DNA of 64,000 nucleotides from Planctomycetota bacterium (GTDB taxonomy: Bacteria; Planctomycetota; UBA1135; UBA2386). The position numbers and the translations under genes were made by a program. The stretch lies in the NCBI GenBank assembly GCA_028281765.1, contig JANQJF010000125.1:1-64000 (forward strand), in the 5' to 3' direction. Below the pieces are notes generated by a model, which was not told the origin of the DNA, did no database searches, and saw only the letters and a list, made by a program, of their open reading frames with translations. Positions 61,891-64,000 of this stretch are shown here, piece after piece (positions within the stretch are counted from its first letter, which is position 1; every line of letters starts with the position of its first letter).

Positions 61891-62178
61891 CTAATGGGAG
61901 CCCAGTGCGAACAAGCAACCAGTGAGAAGAAGCGGTGGAGCTCCCGCGACGATCGCGCCCAGCGCGCGATGTCGACCCGTGGTTCCCAGCGCGATCGTGA
62001 ACGTTCCCAGGACCATCGTGACGAGGGAGTCGAGCAGGGCGGGCACGACCACCGCATCGAGTGCGCATGACACACCGATGATCACGAGCATGGCCACGAG
62101 AATGTCCAGGCCTAGGCCGAGTCGCAGCATCCACCGACAGTCGCGCGCCCGTGTCTGAGGTGTTTCGAGGTGGCTCAT
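61891..62178 (-). CDS. Small membrane protein, unknown
   Basis: This 95-residue protein (start ATG 62178; 62205 is an alternative) has three to four hydrophobic segments (LGLGLDILVAMLVIIGVSCA, LLDSLVTMVLGTFTIALG, GAIVAGAPPLLLTGCLFAL). It directly precedes the methyltransferase on the same strand with a 16-base gap, so they are likely cotranscribed. No family is recognised. Confidence 0.6.
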   Translation of the reverse strand: MSHLETPQTRARDCRWMLRLGLGLDILVAMLVIIGVSCALDAVVVPALLDSLVTMVLGTFTIALGTTGRHRALGAIVAGAPPLLLTGCLFALGSH

Positions 62179-62280
62179 CGGTCCTGACGCCGTGTACAGT
62201 ATCATCGTGTCGCGCTCCCGCTACGAGTCCATCCTGAGGTTCCTCGCCTTCCCGCGAAGCCGTTTGCCCGGAGGGATGGT

Positions 62281-62844
62281 TTGATCGAGGTCGCGAGCGA
62301 CGTGCGCGAACGCTTGTTCGACGGCGGCGAGCGCATCTGGCGCGAACATCGTGAACGGCTCGGCGGTCGGTTCTCGTCGTTCATCCCGGCGGACTACGAG
62401 GCGGCGTACGAGGCGCTGCTCGACGTGCGCGATCGCGGTGAGAGCTTCGTCGAGCTCGGTTCGGGGGCGGGCGTCATCACGATCCTCGCAGATCTACTGG
62501 GGTTCGATGCGTACGGAATCGAGATCGACGACTGGCTCGTCGGTCAGTCGACGGCGCTGGCCGACAGTCTCGAGTCGGACGCGCAGTTCGTCGCCGGGAG
62601 TTTCGTGCCGGTGTGGCTCCGGGAAGAAGTCGAGCACATGCCGGCGGACTTCTTGGCCGAGACGGAGGGCGCGGATGCATACGAGGAACTCGGGATGCAG
62701 CTCCGGGACTTCGACGTGATCTATGACTACCACTGGCCGGAACAGGCGGATCTGCATGCGGATCTGCTCGCGCGGTGTGGGCGGCCGGGGGCGGTGGTGC
62801 TGCGGTTTGGGCACGTCGAGGGGTTCGAGGTGACGGAGCTGTAG
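62281..62844 (+). CDS. Methyltransferase-fold protein
   Basis: This is a 187-residue protein starting at TTG 62281. SFVELGSGAGVITILADLLGFDAYGIEIDDWLVG is the motif I/II region of class I methyltransferases, and DFDVIYDYHWPEQADL is the motif IV position. The substrate is unknown. A strong G-rich tract starts one base after the stop codon (62845), with four G runs separated by 3, 2 and 3 bases. Confidence 0.78.
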   Translation: MIEVASDVRERLFDGGERIWREHRERLGGRFSSFIPADYEAAYEALLDVRDRGESFVELGSGAGVITILADLLGFDAYGIEIDDWLVGQSTALADSLESDAQFVAGSFVPVWLREEVEHMPADFLAETEGADAYEELGMQLRDFDVIYDYHWPEQADLHADLLARCGRPGAVVLRFGHVEGFEVTEL

Positions 62845-63181
62845 GGGGCGCGGGGGCAGGGGCACGGGCAAGGACACGGGTCACCATCGCGCAGGCGCAG
62901 GCGCATGCGCACGCGCAGCACGGGATTGGGGTGGCTGCAGGTGGTGGGGCGGCGTGTGGAAAAGTGGGAGGTCTTCCAGATTCTGTCGATCTTTTGATCG
63001 GCAGGAATTGGGGGGTGAGTGGGGACGGACACCGGCATGTTGGGGTTGGGGAGGGTTTGGGGTTTCGTTGAACGATTCTCCCCACACTCTCGGCCGCAAA
63101 ATGGCTGGCCGCGTCGTGGCGAACTTGCCGACAATACCGGCATCCCCAGCGATATGCCCGGCTCGCGCCGGGGAGGACTCC
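62845..63181. other. Gene-free spacer with hexamer repeats and G-quadruplex motifs
   Basis: No gene is seen here. On the plus strand the first 24 bases after the stop hold GGGG, GGGGG, GGGG and GGG runs with 2-3-base loops. A tandem of five GCGCNN hexamers follows at 62889-62918. Near 63042-63062 lies another compact G-quadruplex motif (GGGG-TT-GGGG-A-GGG-TTT-GGGG), about 120 bases before the ku start. A Shine-Dalgarno GGAGG at 63172-63176 serves ku. No promoter boxes stand out. Confidence 0.6.
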
Positions 63182-64000
63182 ATGCCCCCACGCTCCAGTT
63201 GGAAGGGTTTCATCCGGCTCAGCCTCGTCTCCGTTCCGGTCAAGGCGTTCACCGCCAACTCGACCGGTGCCGAGATTCGGCTCAACCAGCTCCACGCCGA
63301 CTGCAACAACCGCGTGCAGTACAAGAAGACGTGCCCCGAGCACGGCGAGCTGTCGAGCGACCAGATCGTCAGCGGCTACGAGTATGCGAAGGGTCAGTAC
63401 GTCGTCATCGATCCGGCCGAGGTCGCGAAGCTGCGGCCGAAGGGGGATCAGTCGATCCAGGTGCACGGGTTCATTCCACCGGAGGAAGTCGACCCGATGT
63501 ATCACGCGGGCAAGAACTACTACCTGATCCCGGACGGGCCGGTCGGGCAGAAGCCGTACGCGCTGCTGCGCGAGGGTATGGTCGACCGCGGCGTGCACGC
63601 GCTCGCGCAGGTCGTCCTGTCGGGCAAGGAGCAGCTCGTGATGCTGCGGCCGAACGACGAGTTGATCGTCATGACGGTCCTGCACCAGGACGCGAAGGTC
63701 AAAGGCATCGACGGCTTCCGCGACGAGATCGTGGAGACCGAGCTCACCAAGGAAGAGAAGAAGCTCACGAACACGTTGATCGACGCGTCCAAGATCGAAG
63801 ACTTCGACTACGCGTCGTACAAGGACAACTACGTCGAGAAGTTGACCGAGGTCATCCAGGCGAAGGTCGACGGCCAGGAGATCGTGCAGGTCGCCGATCC
63901 CGAAGAGCCGAAGATCATCAACATCATGGACGCCCTCAAGGAGTCGGTCGCGCGTGCGCAGGCCGAGCTCGTCGAGGACACGCCCGTGAAGAAGACGGCG
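63182..64000 (+). CDS. ku: Ku protein (5' part, cut by window end)
   Basis: This is the bacterial Ku homodimer of non-homologous end joining, which threads onto broken DNA ends and recruits the ligase LigD. The frame is open to the window edge, giving 273 residues without a stop. A GGAGG at 63172-63176, five bases before the ATG, fixes the start. The opening MPPRSSWKGFIRLSLVSVPV, then CNNRVQYKKTCPEHGELSS, GYEYAKGQYVVIDPAEVAKL, YHAGKNYYLIPDG, and LVMLRPNDELIVMTVLHQD match the Ku core. The C-terminal part is acidic and lies beyond the core as the typical tail begins. No ligD is visible here. Confidence 0.97.
   Translation, partial: MPPRSSWKGFIRLSLVSVPVKAFTANSTGAEIRLNQLHADCNNRVQYKKTCPEHGELSSDQIVSGYEYAKGQYVVIDPAEVAKLRPKGDQSIQVHGFIPPEEVDPMYHAGKNYYLIPDGPVGQKPYALLREGMVDRGVHALAQVVLSGKEQLVMLRPNDELIVMTVLHQDAKVKGIDGFRDEIVETELTKEEKKLTNTLIDASKIEDFDYASYKDNYVEKLTEVIQAKVDGQEIVQVADPEEPKIINIMDALKESVARAQAELVEDTPVKKTA

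Overview
The window is GC-rich DNA with densely packed, mostly short-leadered genes. Its gene content fits a planctomycete-like bacterium: many secreted proteins with Ala/Leu-rich signal peptides ending in A-x-A-Q, a sulfatase, a sialate O-acetylesterase, ThuA-type proteins, VCBS/FG-GAP and ELWxxDGT propellers, bacterial Ku, HEAT, ankyrin and pentapeptide proteins. The placement is inferred from gene content only. No rRNA, CRISPR array, intact insertion sequence or prophage is visible.

Layout. 0-10.9 kb: exported carbohydrate-related proteins (a PIG-L/ThuA-like fusion, a PHP-like protein, a ThuA protein, a sialate O-acetylesterase) and an OmpR/EnvZ-type two-component pair. 10.9-17.2 kb (minus strand): a six-gene operon lysW-lysX-lysY-lysZ-lysJ-lysK for amino-acid synthesis on the LysW carrier protein, followed by a membrane protein of unknown role. 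The 58-codon lysW gene is preceded by a lysine-codon-rich leader peptide, a competing antiterminator segment and a strong intrinsic terminator, which together form a complete attenuator. 17.2-20.5 kb: a large FG-GAP protein and an ankyrin protein. 20.5-21 kb: two inverted copies of an approximately 80-bp repeat flanking the N-terminal stump of a REP-associated (RAYT-type) transposase. 21-23.6 kb: inositol-1-phosphate synthase and a GT87 mannosyltransferase-like protein. 23.6-33.4 kb: a run of secreted proteins, including two divergent paralogues around a beta-helix protein, with an MFS transporter embedded. 34.4-42.7 kb: a UbiA-type polyprenyl transferase divergent from a tightly overlapping cassette (ADP-forming acyl-CoA ligase, GT2, LAB_N membrane protein, ArnT-like GT, GT9, QueF, metallophosphatase) that looks like lipid-linked glycan assembly. 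42.7-54.9 kb: housekeeping genes (glyA, speA) and nuclease-, kinase- and peptidase-like proteins, two of which have lost catalytic residues. 55-62.8 kb: a lone flagellin, an M28 peptidase, a sulfatase, a PAP2 phosphatase, Uma2 and methyltransferases. 62.8-64 kb: a G-rich spacer and the 5' part of ku, cut by the window edge.

The main leads are: the LysW operon with its lysine attenuator; a shared C-terminal module of about 110 residues on seven otherwise unrelated secreted proteins; sense-strand G-quadruplex tracts starting directly after several stop codons; and the repeat/RAYT remnant pair. Starts were often moved inward from the longest open frame where a signal peptide, an overlap with the upstream stop, or family length supported it.
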